Of a stretch of 64,000 nucleotides of DNA, positions 11,467 through 23,699 are shown piece after piece (within the stretch, counting starts at the first letter, position 1; each line of letters opens with the position of its first letter). The DNA lies in assembly GCA_025602915.1 (NCBI GenBank), contig JAHLJZ010000081.1:42117-106116 (forward strand). The letters run 5' to 3'. The DNA comes from Paraphysoderma sedebokerense. Lineage: Eukaryota > Blastocladiomycota > Physodermatomycetes > Physodermatales > Physodermataceae. The position numbers were made by a program, and so were the translations under genes. Under the pieces are notes generated by a model, which was not told the DNA's origin, ran no database searches, and was given only the letters and a program-made list of their open reading frames with translations.

Positions 11467-12725
11467 TTAACACCATGGACCAAATAATACATTATCGAAG
11501 ATTCCTAAATGTTCCAGAATATTGATTGATAGACCTGTAGAGGCGGAGCAAGCCGGATCTTCTTCCGGAATTGTTTTGTCGCATACATAGGCTTTGGAAT
11601 CTTGGAACCAAATTTCTGTAGATGCATGTCTGTAATCGTATACAGGAGGAGGGGGAAGTTTAGGGACCAAATCGTTTTTGTTAACAATTCGGAACTGCTT
11701 GAATTTTTGTGAGGTCATCCAATTGGCGAATGAGATATCCCCAGTTCGGGGTGCGGCGAACGTGTGAAGAATCAGTTTGTCGTCTGGCAAGTTAAGATCT
11801 TGTTTTAGAGCTATGGCAGCTAAATTTGCGACTGCCCCGCCTAACGAATGCCCTGTAACATGAACAGTATACGTTGGGTTCTGTTGAAGAGCTTGTCTAA
11901 CTTCGGTCAACACATCCTCTCTCACTGGTTCGAAAGTATCTTGGAATCCACGGTGCACTTTCAGATTTGGTTGGCTGACATTAGTTTTCAGAGGGACAGG
12001 ATCGAACAAGAAATCATTCATCCAATTCAACGGATGTAAAGAACCGCGAAAGCTAACTACAATAGAACTTTTTTCCTGGTTTAACGCAACAAAACCTGAA
12101 ATAAATTTGATTTAACAATGCGCACATATAGTACGGGGCTGTCAATACTTTTTAACTTACCTTTTGTTGCGGAAACACCAGCATAAAAAATTTTGCTAAT
12201 TCTGGTGCCTTCAGTACCGTTTCGACAATGATCGCCGCAAGTCCAAGTTAAGATAGAGGATTCATTCAAGCAGTAGGTGGCCCCTGCGTACTATCAGAGC
12301 GATGGACATTAGTGACCATTATCTAAAAACTGAGAATATTATTGATATCTACCTTAGCCCACATTTGTGCGTCCATTATCTCTGCAGGACCCCAAGTAGT
12401 ATAATTCTGTAAGGATCTCGTACTGAATCTTTGATACCCTTCAGAAACTTCCGAGCTAGAAACGAATCCAAAAGTTTTCGGGTTTACACTAGTCAGCTGC
12501 TTCACATAATCTCGCATTTGCACAGTGGCGGGGACTATTGGCATGAGAATGTTAGAGTAAGGATAAATTATACGGAATGATAATATGACCATATGTACCC
12601 TGGGCATTGAGCATTGCATTAGTTCCAGCTTTGTTTCCGGTTGGACTCGATTGTGTGACGACTACGACAGTAACAACTACGATGACAGTTAATGCAATGG
12701 CAATTGCAGCTACAAATCGTCGCAT
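11467..12725 (-). CDS. Class 3 (Rhizomucor-type) lipase with N-terminal membrane anchor, paralogue 2
   Basis: Alpha/beta-hydrolase predicted to act on acylglycerols in the secretory pathway or outside the cell. It starts MRRFVAAIAIALTVIVVVTV, a hydrophobic stretch that could be a signal anchor or signal peptide. After a Ser/Thr/Asn-rich linker come YAGATYC, WTCGDHCRNGTEGTRI, the lid SFRGSLHPLNWMNDFLF, nucleophile VTGHSLGGAVANLA, catalytic Asp in VNKNDLVPKLPP, catalytic His in ILEHLGIFDN and the C-terminal FGPWC. The triad order fits Rhizomucor miehei lipase. Compared with paralogue 1 it lacks the Lys-Arg propeptide sites, so maturation may differ. Three introns are supported, at about 12600-12524, 12355-12280 and 12160-12095. 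A palindromic TATA element lies about 50 bp upstream. Intact second copy at 38024-39282. Confidence 0.92.
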
Positions 12726-13351
12726 CTCGTTGAATTTTGGGTTAAAATGACGGTGTGCAGGAATGAGTGCAAAGATTATATAATCCCCAAGACCTAGCCT
12801 AAAGGTACGGCATATTTTTTCCTTTTAACTAGCCTGCCAACGTTATTGTCGGCAAAGACGCAAAATTCATGTATGCTCATCCTGGCACAATACAAAAAAC
12901 CAGCAAGTGTGCCAGACGCGTGAAACCCAAGCCTCAATCCGTCGTGTCGCGAGAAGCAAACGGGTAACATTTGAGGCGGCAGAGTGGTACTACTAACACA
13001 ATAAGCCAATACACACTTAGCACACAACATTTATGGATGCTACTTGAATGAGTACATAGTAAATTTAGGCGCAAACATTGTGTTTATTATTGTAGAGGTA
13101 CGCATTCGCATCACCCTGTACCAAATTGTGGGAGAGCTATGTCTCATCCGAAGCTCACTAGGGAGCCGCTATGTGGAACAATAATGATCATTTCGGAGCT
13201 TAACGTAACGTCAATCGCTTATATTGGTCGTTTGAACTTCGATCACGATCGCTTAATGACTATAACTTATTGTCTGCCTCGACGGTGATTATTATCAGCA
13301 TAGTCTTTATTGAAAGAGCCAAGCTCGCCCGGAATTAAGACAAAGCCTGCT
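12726..13351. other. Intergenic region between lipase 2 and DUS1
   Basis: About 625 bases holding the lipase 2 promoter (TATA element listed separately) and the 3' flank of DUS1. The open frame 12794-13030 (minus) has no recognisable content. Nothing else seen. Confidence 0.5.
12774..12785 (-). promoter_or_regulatory. Palindromic TATA element of lipase 2
   Basis: GATTATATAATC is a 12-bp perfect palindrome 49 bp upstream of the lipase 2 ATG; on the minus strand it is preceded by TTGGGG, as is the TATA box of the neighbouring reductase. Repeats at 39331-39342. Confidence 0.4.
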
Positions 13352-15239
13352 TCATAAAATATCAATATTAACATTTTCATTAAGTTTAATTTGTTTCCCC
13401 CTATATTTACAATGAGCTTCACAGAATAACACCTTCGAGATGCTGCCAGTGTCGGTGTGCATAATCTTCATCCAATCTAAACCCAATTCAGCAATTTCTC
13501 TCCTGCTTGCCGTGATTTTCGCCATGCAACATTTTTTGCACTCATTGAAGACGCACTTCTCCGAACCAACATTTTTACATGAACAAAGAACTTTCAAATT
13601 TTTCCGAACTTGCGAAGTGTAGAAAAAAATTAGTCAAGTCATCCCAAGACGAAAACGGCAAAGATTAGCGTACCTTTCTTTTGTGGTAGTGGCTTCGGTT
13701 CATGTAATTCCCCGAGACGCTTTTTACTCAATTCTACATCCGTCGGGTCGTCGTTGGTATGCAGCTCCTTCTTCACCGACGATGGTTGGTGGTTTTCGTT
13801 CATCGGTAACGGTGGTCGGATATATGGCTGGCAAATCCAAGACGGCAATATTTTGATACCGTCCTCGTCAACAAGAACATTTTCGGGATCGAAACTCTCA
13901 CTTTTTGAACAAACTTCCAAGCGACTCCTAAATTGAAGAGAAATCTCAATGAAGTCATCTAGGCTTTTGGCTTTGGCGAGGCCTTCATGCAAATCTACGT
14001 GATCATTCAAACTAATCGAAAGATGATGAGTAAATAGATAGGGTGGGAACACATATGAAATAAATATAAATACCATGGCCTGAAGATTTTAAATAAATGA
14101 GCTCGGATAAAACTCAACGGTGTTTCAATTGATTTACATATATCTAAATATTCCTGGGCCATCTCGTAGACAGTGACGTATTTGCCACTAAATATGGCAG
14201 GATTATACAAATTCCCTTCAGCTGACATGATTCCGTCACAGCCGGTAGCTTCAAGGCAACGCTGGATATCTTCGAAATATAAAATCTGCAAAATAATGTC
14301 TCAGTCCAAGGATTCATCATTGGCTTTCGTAAAAGAGAACACACTAACGTTGCCATTCGCAAAAACCGGAATGGATACACTTTCTTTAACAGTTTTAATG
14401 TATCGCCAGTCGGCAAGCCCTGTCTTATGGCCTCTTTGTTCACGAAGCCTACCATGAACTGTCAATAGCTGAAGTAACCATTAGAACTAAGTTCATTCTC
14501 TGTTGCATTGACCCAAAAGCAAAGCATTACCTGACATCCAGCACTCTCTAACATTTTTGCATATCCGACTGTTTTTTCTATTTCTGGATAAATACGAATT
14601 TTACAAGTAACTGGAATTTTGAGATTGAGATGAAGTGTATTCACTAATCCAGGAGAGCTGTTAGTTGCAACAGTCCCAACGCTTGAATGAAAAAAACAAG
14701 TACCAAGTTTATAAATAAGATCCCAATCCTCCATCAAAAAAGCACCGTACTTTCCTCGTTTTGCGATCCCTTGGGGACAACCAAGATTGATATCAACAGC
14801 GTCACATTGATCTTCGACCAATCTTGCGGCTTTCAAAAGCACTTCGGGATCGTTTGCGCAGAACTGTAAAACATCAAAAGTAAAGTTAGTTTGCTGTGAA
14901 GTCAGCACTGATATAATTGTTTAAATCAGTCGAAAACTTACTTGGACGATTAGGGGACGGTCAGAAGAGTCTGTGGTGAAATTCGCCTTGCGATAATCTT
15001 CATTTTTCGGGTCTGAAAACATTCGTGCATGCAACATCGGAGTATATGCCAATTCAGTATTGTACCTTCTTGATAGTATTCTCCATGCTTGCTCGGATTG
15101 ATCAACCTGAACAATCATGTCAGCTTCGATGGAAAGAGCAACTCGGCTCATATAATTAACAAACCATGGGAGCCACAATATACTTCGCTCCTTTCAAAAC
15201 TTTATGATAGAATTCGTAGCCCTTCAACTTGGTACTCAT
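13352..15239 (-). CDS. DUS1: tRNA-dihydrouridine synthase 1 (DUS1)
   Basis: FMN-dependent enzyme that reduces uridines to dihydrouridine in the D-loop of cytoplasmic tRNAs (positions 16/17 for Dus1). Joined exons start [20 protein letters not shown], then [38 protein letters not shown] (catalytic Cys), [20 protein letters not shown], and [20 protein letters not shown] near the FMN phosphate site. A charged linker follows, then a C-terminal Cys-rich segment ([20 protein letters not shown]) that could bind zinc, as in other Dus1 proteins. The first intron follows VAPM and keeps the frame to VDQSEQ. About six introns. The start ATG is at 15239. COQ3 follows about 100 bp upstream on the same strand. 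Copy 2 at 39909-41796. Confidence 0.93.
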
Positions 15240-15338
15240 GCTTGCCGTATAGTTAATATCTGGTTCAAGTGCTGGTTGGTTAGATTAGATTGGCTGCACC
15301 GAGTCACATGAAGTTTGTTTACTTGGCAACGGGTTTAT

Positions 15339-16471
15339 TCAACTCTTAACGATGGTGGCAACATAGTTCACGATAAAACTTCTGTTCGCTCCACCGCCAA
15401 GCTCCCACCTTCCGAGTACAGGATTAAACCACATCCCTTCCGTGTCAAGCAAACGCAACTTTGATTTCGCTTCGTCTTGATGATGGGATTCCTCCATTGC
15501 CGAGTTTGCCATTACAGCGTTGCTAGAATTCACCGTCTCCAACATAGTTTGTAGCTCTTCGGGTTTAATATATTTGTGGTAATCATGTGTACCTGATGAT
15601 ACCAATTTGAGTACATCCTCAGCCAATGTAATAGTGAGAAATCTGGCAAGGGGGGTTCGAGAAATGGTTGATACGAATAAAAGACCCTTAGGCTTAAAAA
15701 AATACTTAGTGTAACGTCGAAAAGTTATTTTCAATGATAACAAGTCACCTTAAGAAGATCTCCACAAACTTTCAAAAAGCCAGCTGGATCATTGACATGC
15801 TCGATAATTTCCATTGCACAGACAACATCATATTTGCCTGCCTTCCCTTCTTCAAGTAATTGTTCAGCGGTGCAATTCCTATATTGTAACCTACCAGGCG
15901 GCTGCACAAGGGATTTATCGGTTCTTTGGTGAAGTTGCGCTATTTGTATATTCGAAAATGATGCATCTGCACCAAGAGTGTCGGCCCCAAGTCGTTTCAA
16001 AGACTGAAAACATCGTGTGATTACCAATCATAATATTGAGACGTGGAGTTAGTTATAGAATCTCACCTCAGAAAGAAGGCCCCCACCACACCCGATATCG
16101 AGGAATTTCATCCCTTGAAATGGAGTCGGCGAATCACCAGTTTCGTCTATGAACCCGGCTATTCGACTTCGGATATATTGTACCCTTATTGGGTTCATCA
16201 GGTGTAACATCTTAAACTCTCCATGAGGATCCCACCAAGCCGAAGATAAATCAGAAAACTTCTTAATTTCGGCATTGTCTACAGTATTGATCGGAGAAGA
16301 TGCAAATGTAGATGTGCCAAACCCCCTTTGAATGTGCACATTGCGTCTAGAACATCGGGAAAAGACGTAATCGTCAATGGAGTGGCATTGAATAATTCCA
16401 AAAAATGTATTATACATTATCCTTGACCTGAATTGTGATATAAAGCCCACCGTTAGATTGACGAATGTCAT
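15339..16471 (-). CDS. COQ3: Ubiquinone biosynthesis O-methyltransferase, mitochondrial (COQ3)
   Basis: SAM-dependent enzyme that performs both O-methylations of coenzyme Q synthesis at the matrix face of the inner mitochondrial membrane. Seen: KFLDIGCGGGLLSE (SAM motif I), LGADASFSNIQIAQLH, DVVCAMEIIEHVNDPAGFL, GLLFVSTISRTPLARF and the C-terminal half GMWFNPVLGRWELGG. The family substrate-side element SAWWDPHGEFKMLH is present. Start chosen at 16471: MTFVNLTVGFISQFR joins across a GTCAAG...TTCTAG intron to RNVHIQRGFGTSTF, an Arg-rich acid-free presequence. An upstream in-frame ATG at 16528 would add acidic residues that suit a presequence less well. Introns also precede SLKRLGAD and PKGLLF. 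Transcribed divergently from GRS1 with only 145 bp between start codons. Copy 2 at 41896-43028. Confidence 0.92.
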
Positions 16472-16616
16472 CGCTTTGAGGGAGGGGAAGGAAAGGCGGT
16501 CGCCTGCGTTGCTAACCTCCACAGGCAATAAACAAAATCTACCTGTCCCTACACACCCAAAGCAAACTCGCCACCACCAACTTTTCTCACTCTAAACCCT
16601 TATTCTTGTCCACGCT
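16472..16616. promoter_or_regulatory. Bidirectional COQ3/GRS1 promoter
   Basis: The 145 bp between the chosen start codons of two divergent housekeeping genes must hold both promoters and leaders. It is pyrimidine-rich on the plus strand close to the GRS1 ATG, and no TATA box is evident. Copy 2 at 43029-43173. Confidence 0.45.
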
Positions 16617-19123
16617 ATGTCCGAAAAGAAGTTTGACAGAGCTGCATTCGAGAGCTTGCTTCACCGTAGATTTTTTTTTGGGCCGTCCTTTAGCATCTAC
16701 GGAGGTGATGCTCATCATTTTGGGACGAGTTAATTCTCGGAGACTGACTTGACTGTTTTTAGGTGTTGCCGGTTTGTTTGATTATGGACCGCCAATGTGC
16801 GCACTTCAGGCGAACTTTATTGATACTTGGCGCAAACACTTCGTTCTCGAAGAAGACATGCTAGAAGTCGACACCACCATCTTGACAACTCACGATGTCC
16901 TCAAGACATCTGGTCACGTTGATAGATTCTGCGATTGGATGTGCAAAGACATAAAATCTGGAGATATCTACCGTGCAGACCATTTGATTGAAAATGTGCT
17001 AGAAGCGAGGTTGGAAGGCGATAAGATGGCCAGAACGAATGAACAGCGAAAGGAGAACTCACCAGATGGAGTTCAGGCAAAGGAAAAAAAGACTAAAAAG
17101 AAGGCCAAGGTGACAGCTGTCAAGTTGGATGATGCAGTCAAGCAAGAATACGAAGAGGTTCTGGCTCAGGTAATTGGATTTTTGTGCTTATTATGTTAGG
17201 TAAAAATATAACCTTTCCATGATATAGATCGATAACTACGGCGGCAAAGAGTTGGCCGCACTCATAAAAAAATATGATATTCGAGCTATAGACACCGGGA
17301 ATGAAGTAACGGAGCCTGTGGAATTCAATTTGATGTTCGATACATCTATCGGACCGACCGGGCATGTCAAGGGGTAACTTCATTCTCTTCACTGTTCCAT
17401 AAATATTTGAATTCGTGTGATTATTCACACTCCCATCGAATAGTTTCCTTCGTCCGGAGACGGCTCAGGGACAATTCGTAAATTTCAATAAACTTCTTGA
17501 ATTCAATAATGGTCGTATGCCGTTTGCTTCCGCTCAAATTGGAAAATCCTTCAGAAACGAAATCTCTCCGCGTCAATCTCTGCTTCGTGTGCGGTAAATA
17601 TTCTTCTTAATCTGTTTTTCCTTTTTGCGATGCTTACGTTTTACTAGAGAATTTCTTATGGCGGAAATTGAACATTATGTGGATCCAAACCATAAGGAAC
17701 ATGTCCGATTTGATGGCGTGAAGGATGTCGTATTGAACCTATTACCTGGTGATGTCCAATTGAGTGGCTCAACAAAAGTCATCCCCATGAAAATAGGTGA
17801 AGCCGTTAAAAATGTACGATCAGCAACGTTTTGTTATTATTTGATATTGCAAACTAAGTCGCTTCTATTAGGGTGTCGTAAACTCAGAAACCTTAGGTTA
17901 CTTCCTTGCCCGCATACATCTCTTCTTAGTCAAAATTGGTGTCGACCCGCAAAGATTACGGTTCCGTCAACACATGAGCAACGAAATGGCTCACTACGCC
18001 TGCGATTGTTGGGATGCCGAATTGCAGACTTCTTACGGCTGGATTGAATGCGTTGGGTGTGCTGACCGTTCTGCGTTCGATTTGTCCCGCCATTCAGAAC
18101 GTACTGGCCACAAGCTGGTTGTCCGCGAAAAATTGGCAGAACCATTGGTTATCACGAAATTGCAATTGGAGTTAAACAAAAAAGTTTTTGGTCCGGCCTT
18201 CAAGAGGGATGCTAAAGTTGTCGAAGACGCTCTTTTGAAGTTGAATCAAGAAGAACTCCGGTCAATGAAAGGGAAACTGGAATCTGCGGGGTATGTTGAT
18301 GCATTATTACATTTTAATTTAGGTAATCTCACATTGTTCTCGTCAATCAGTAAAACTGCGATTATCGCTGGCGACGGAAAATCGTATGAAATTTCCAAAG
18401 ACTACGTGGCCGTTGAGCAAGTTACGATTAAAGAACACGGTAATTTCAACTTTTATTTCTCCATGAAGTATGTCTCCTGATAGTCGCTTTATTAAGTTCG
18501 CGAATTCGTTCCGAACGTGATTGAACCGTCTTTCGGTATCGGACGAATCCTGTATTGTCTCATGGAACACAGTTATAGCATTCGAGAAGGTGACGAAGAT
18601 AGAGCTGTGTTGTCGTTCCCGCCATGTATGGCGCCTACGAAATGTTTGTTGGTGCCTTTAAGTAACCACGAATCGTTCGGTCCAATCATTAAAGATTTAT
18701 GTAATTGCTATCTTTTTGCTTCTCTTCTTAAAGTTCAATGTCGACTCACATCTCGCGTTATTGCTGTTTAGCATCCAAGCTTCGCCGCATGGCCATTCCC
18801 ACTCGCCTTGACGACTCTGCAAATTCCATTGGTCGTCGATATGCTCGCAATGATGAATTGGGCACACCATTTGCTATGACTGTCGACTTCCAGACTGTTC
18901 AAGATGGCACAATAACATTGCGCGAGCGTGACAGCACAAAACAAATCCGCGATAAGGTCAGTAGTTTGTACTTAAAATATTCTAGATATCGTCATTTTAA
19001 TATTTTATATTTTTTCTGTAGGTCGATACCGTGCTTGAAGTCCTTAAAGAATTAGTCCATGAGGAAACCACCTGGAACGCAGTCTTGAAGAAATATCCCG
19101 CCTTCACTCATCAGGAAGTTTAG
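16617..19123 (+). CDS. GRS1: Glycyl-tRNA synthetase (class II)
   Basis: Charges tRNA-Gly with glycine. Starts [20 protein letters not shown] (exon 1 16617-16704), then [18 protein letters not shown]. Class II signatures are present: [25 protein letters not shown], motif 2 [18 protein letters not shown], the glycine-specific acidic region [17 protein letters not shown], and motif 3 [16 protein letters not shown]. The C-terminal anticodon-binding domain includes [20 protein letters not shown] and [12 protein letters not shown], and ends [12 protein letters not shown] Lys-rich insertion ([10 protein letters not shown]) lies near residue 140, where eukaryotic enzymes have a variable insertion. 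At least eight short introns with consistent phases. Fungal GRS1 often serves both cytosol and mitochondria; no separate presequence was found here. An AATAAA lies 71 bp after the stop. Copy 2 at 43174-45680. Confidence 0.95.
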
Positions 19124-19233
19124 AAACAATATTGCTGTATAAGATATAGTTCTACTGAATTTTCCTGTCAAAAAGAAATAATAACTAGATGTCAATAAAC
19201 CTCATCAATTTGAACTGAACTTCTTCAATCAAT

Positions 19234-19241
19234 TCACGTGA
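19234..19241. promoter_or_regulatory. TCACGTGA box upstream of ESA1
   Basis: Perfect 8-bp palindrome with the CACGTG core used by bHLH factors such as Cbf1, 73 bp upstream of the ESA1 ATG, inside the 190-bp gap after GRS1. Recurs at 45791-45798. Confidence 0.4.
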
Positions 19242-20771
<1,530 letters not shown>

Positions 20772-21093
20772 CTGAAGGTAAACGTTTGTGGATGAGAGAG
20801 GTGATGCGACCCCGTGCCTTTATTGAGTTATCAATTGTACAGTGACATCTTTTTGTATATATCCGAAGAATGCGAAACAGATAATATGGTTACCGAGACT
20901 TGTAAGAATCGGCTGAAATCCATGGGCATAATAATCAAAAATTGTTATGGTGTGGTCACGTGTTGGTTACATAATAGATACACCAAATAAAACAATTTCA
21001 ACATGGGTCATCCACTATCGCAAATTTGTGTTGTCGAAAATTATCAACTTTTCTTGAAGCATTCCCTCATCTTCATTCGTTCTATATTTGACG
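20772..21093. other. ESA1-QCR2 intergenic region
   Basis: About 320 bases holding the ESA1 3' flank, an AATAAA at 20986-20991 and the QCR2 promoter with a CACGTG box. No gene seen. Confidence 0.5.
20955..20962. promoter_or_regulatory. GTCACGTG box upstream of QCR2
   Basis: Matches the Cbf1-type consensus RTCACRTG, about 130 bp upstream of the QCR2 ATG. In yeast such sites occur upstream of respiratory-complex genes; the role here is inferred. Recurs at 47512-47519. Confidence 0.4.
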
Positions 21094-22818
21094 ATGCTTA
21101 GAAATACAGTTGCGTCTCTTCGCCGCTCCCAGTCTTGCCGGTCCTTTTCCGTCCTATCGCCTTCGCAATCCGTTCATGCCGAGTTCGCTTTACCCAAAGA
21201 CATTCCGCTAGAAGCACCTCTACCGAAACAATCAATCACCCAAACCCCTACTGGACTTCGCCTTGGCACGTTTGAAAATTTTGGTCCCACTTCAAGATTG
21301 AGTCTAGTTGTTCCTGGAAGTCGATATGAGAGCAATGGAAATATTGGTGTTGCCAGCTTTTTAAAGGGTTTCGCTTTTAAGGTACGGATTGGAGCTACTT
21401 GTTGTTACTCTATAGATATCCAAGACAAGTCACCCGATCGAATTTGCACTAGTGAGCGTAGTAATAACTCAATTTTCTGGATTATTCGAAACTTGTGGTA
21501 AGAATTTTTGGTTAACCTATTTGCCTCTTCATCAGTCCACCAAAACCCAAAGTCAGATTAAAACTATCCGCGAATCTGAACTTCGAGGCGTCCAGTTATC
21601 GACGACATTGAATAGAGAATATTTGAGTTATAACGCAGAGTTTTTGAGAGACGACTTGTAAGTGGATTAAATATTCATTAACTCGAAAATTGTTGGCTAA
21701 GGATCGGCTCTTCTATAGACCATACGTTATCGAACTCTTCTCCGATATATTATACAATACCAAGTTTAATCATTGGGAACTTAACGCTGTGAAGGAGCAA
21801 GTACTTGAACAATCTGCCTCTGCCCAAGCGGATCCCATCACTGCTGCTTTTGAGTCTGCACACAGAATTGCTTTCCGCACAGGTCTCGGGAACTCTGTAT
21901 TCGCCACAACCCCCAACAAAATTGACATCCAAGCTATTAAATCATTCGCCTCTCAAGTATTATCTGTTGGACCTAAAGCTGGAATTTTCGGTGTTGGAGT
22001 GAACCATGCAGAATTATCTGATCTTGTCAACATGTATTTCTCTGCCTCTACCGCTAACTCTGGCCTCGCCACATCACCCAGCAAATACTTTGGCGGTGAA
22101 TCACGCATTGATTCTACAGTCGGCAATCACACTCTTGTTTCATTTAACGGAGCTGCCCTCGGAACAAAAGATCAAGCTACATTAGCCGTACTCCGCAACT
22201 TGCTCGGTGAAACCAAACACGATTACCACGGCCCCGGAGCATCGTTGTTGGCTAAGTTTGCCAGTAATGTTTCATTGAACACTTTCAGCAAATCCTACAG
22301 TGACGCTGGTCTCTTTGGTATTGTTGCCTCCTCTAATGACGCAGCCGCTACAAGCCAGGGAATATCCAAGGCATTAACTACTCTAAGAAATGTTGCCGGT
22401 GGAAGTCATTCTGAAGATTTCCAGAGAGCTGTGAAACAAGCTGAAGCTGAAACCGTTGGTGCTGCCGAAACTAGAGCCGGAAGGATAGAGGCTCTTGGTG
22501 AAGAAGTGCGTGTGATCAATTGGTTTTAAACATTGAAATCCATACTCAACAAGGTCCATATTTCTAGGCTTTTCTCGGCAAAACCGTTTCAACAAACGAT
22601 GTCATTTCCAAGATTAAATCCACTTCCTTCAATGATGTATCTTCGGTACTTATCACTTTATCATTTTTGATCCCTGACTTATCAGTAACTCTGTAATGAC
22701 TCCTAATTCTTCGTATTTTACATTCCAGCTCGCTCAAAACCTTCTCAAATCAAAACCAACTGTCGTAGTAGTAGGGGAAACGAGAGAACTCCCATATACT
22801 GACACGTTGGGATTTTAA
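21094..22818 (+). CDS. QCR2: Cytochrome bc1 complex core protein 2, mitochondrial (QCR2)
   Basis: Structural M16-peptidase-like core subunit of respiratory complex III in the inner mitochondrial membrane. Five exons with consistent phases: 21094-21381, 21536-21657, 21719-22505, 22568-22645, 22729-22818. The protein starts with a basic presequence MLRNTVASLRRSQSCRSFSV and continues TPTGLRLGTFENFGPTSRLSL, VPGSRYESNGNIGVASFLK, LRGVQLSTTLNREYLSYNAE and HWELNAVKEQVLEQ. The C-terminal half has YHGPGASLLAKFASNVSLN, and the end is KPTVVVVGETRELPYTDTLGF. As expected for core 2 there is no HxxEH zinc-protease motif, so it is structural rather than proteolytic. The first ATG after the leader is at 21094. 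Copy 2 at 47651-49375. Confidence 0.93.
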
Positions 22819-23699
22819 ATTACTGCTGAGGTATTACATGAAGACATTCAATTTGAGTAGCTATGTTAGATTAAGGATCATAGGAACCGGGTGAACAATT
22901 GTTTAATGATTGTAGGAATACTTGGTTATGGGGTTATGATTGAGAAGAAAAGTGTTGTTCAATTACATTTGTAATAGTTATTTTGTACTTTCTGCTGTTG
23001 CGCTTGTCATTCTGCCGCAGAGACGTTGGTTATACTTAAGACAGTATATTTGTGTTCTTTGATACTCTAGTCCGTTATTTTCGCGTGCTTCTCGCTGCCG
23101 TCTGCATCGCCACTTAGTGATCCTGAAGTTGGTACCTATGGACGTCTGTCTAAAGTTTCGCTCTTAATACTTCGGTGAAAATGTATCTGCGATGGATAAC
23201 AAGCATTGAAAACACTATGACTTTATTTGACAAAAATATCAACTTTTCACGCTCCTATTTCACTATCCATACCCAGTTTGAGTAAGAATCAAATCTTGAC
23301 ATTTGTGCTGTATCACGATATTATCAACATCTAATCGAGTTCCAAGCAGAAGTGTCTCGAGTCGTGAGATTCACCCATCCCAGTATATTGATCTGACACG
23401 GAAAATAACTTTCCCTGTAATCAAACAGAGTCAGTCGAGGGAAGATGTGACCCGAGAATTTCCAATGAATGCAACCTACAACATCATACCAACTTTTCGT
23501 GCTATTCAGCAGGTCAACTGGGACAATCGAATTTGCTCTCATTTCAGAGCAAAAAGTGAGAACGCTGCAAACGCATAAGTAAAGCATCCAAGGACGGTTA
23601 CTCGAATGACTTTGATGGACCAATGAACAAAAATTCTCTGTATATCTTCCGTAAATAGCCGCCACCGCTTTTCTTTCGAATCCTTACTTAGATACGCTG
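22819..23699. other. Gene-poor stretch between QCR2 and an unknown minus-strand gene
   Basis: About 880 bases where two genes converge. Open frames 23303-23578 (plus) and 23324-23665 (minus) overlap each other and show no motif or plausible start context. I see no tRNA, repeat or transposon terminus. Confidence 0.5.

Noticed and set aside
16472-16528. COQ3 start at 16528
   Set aside because: The extra residues include Glu and Asp and disturb a mitochondrial presequence; the ATG at 16471 gives an acid-free Arg-containing leader.
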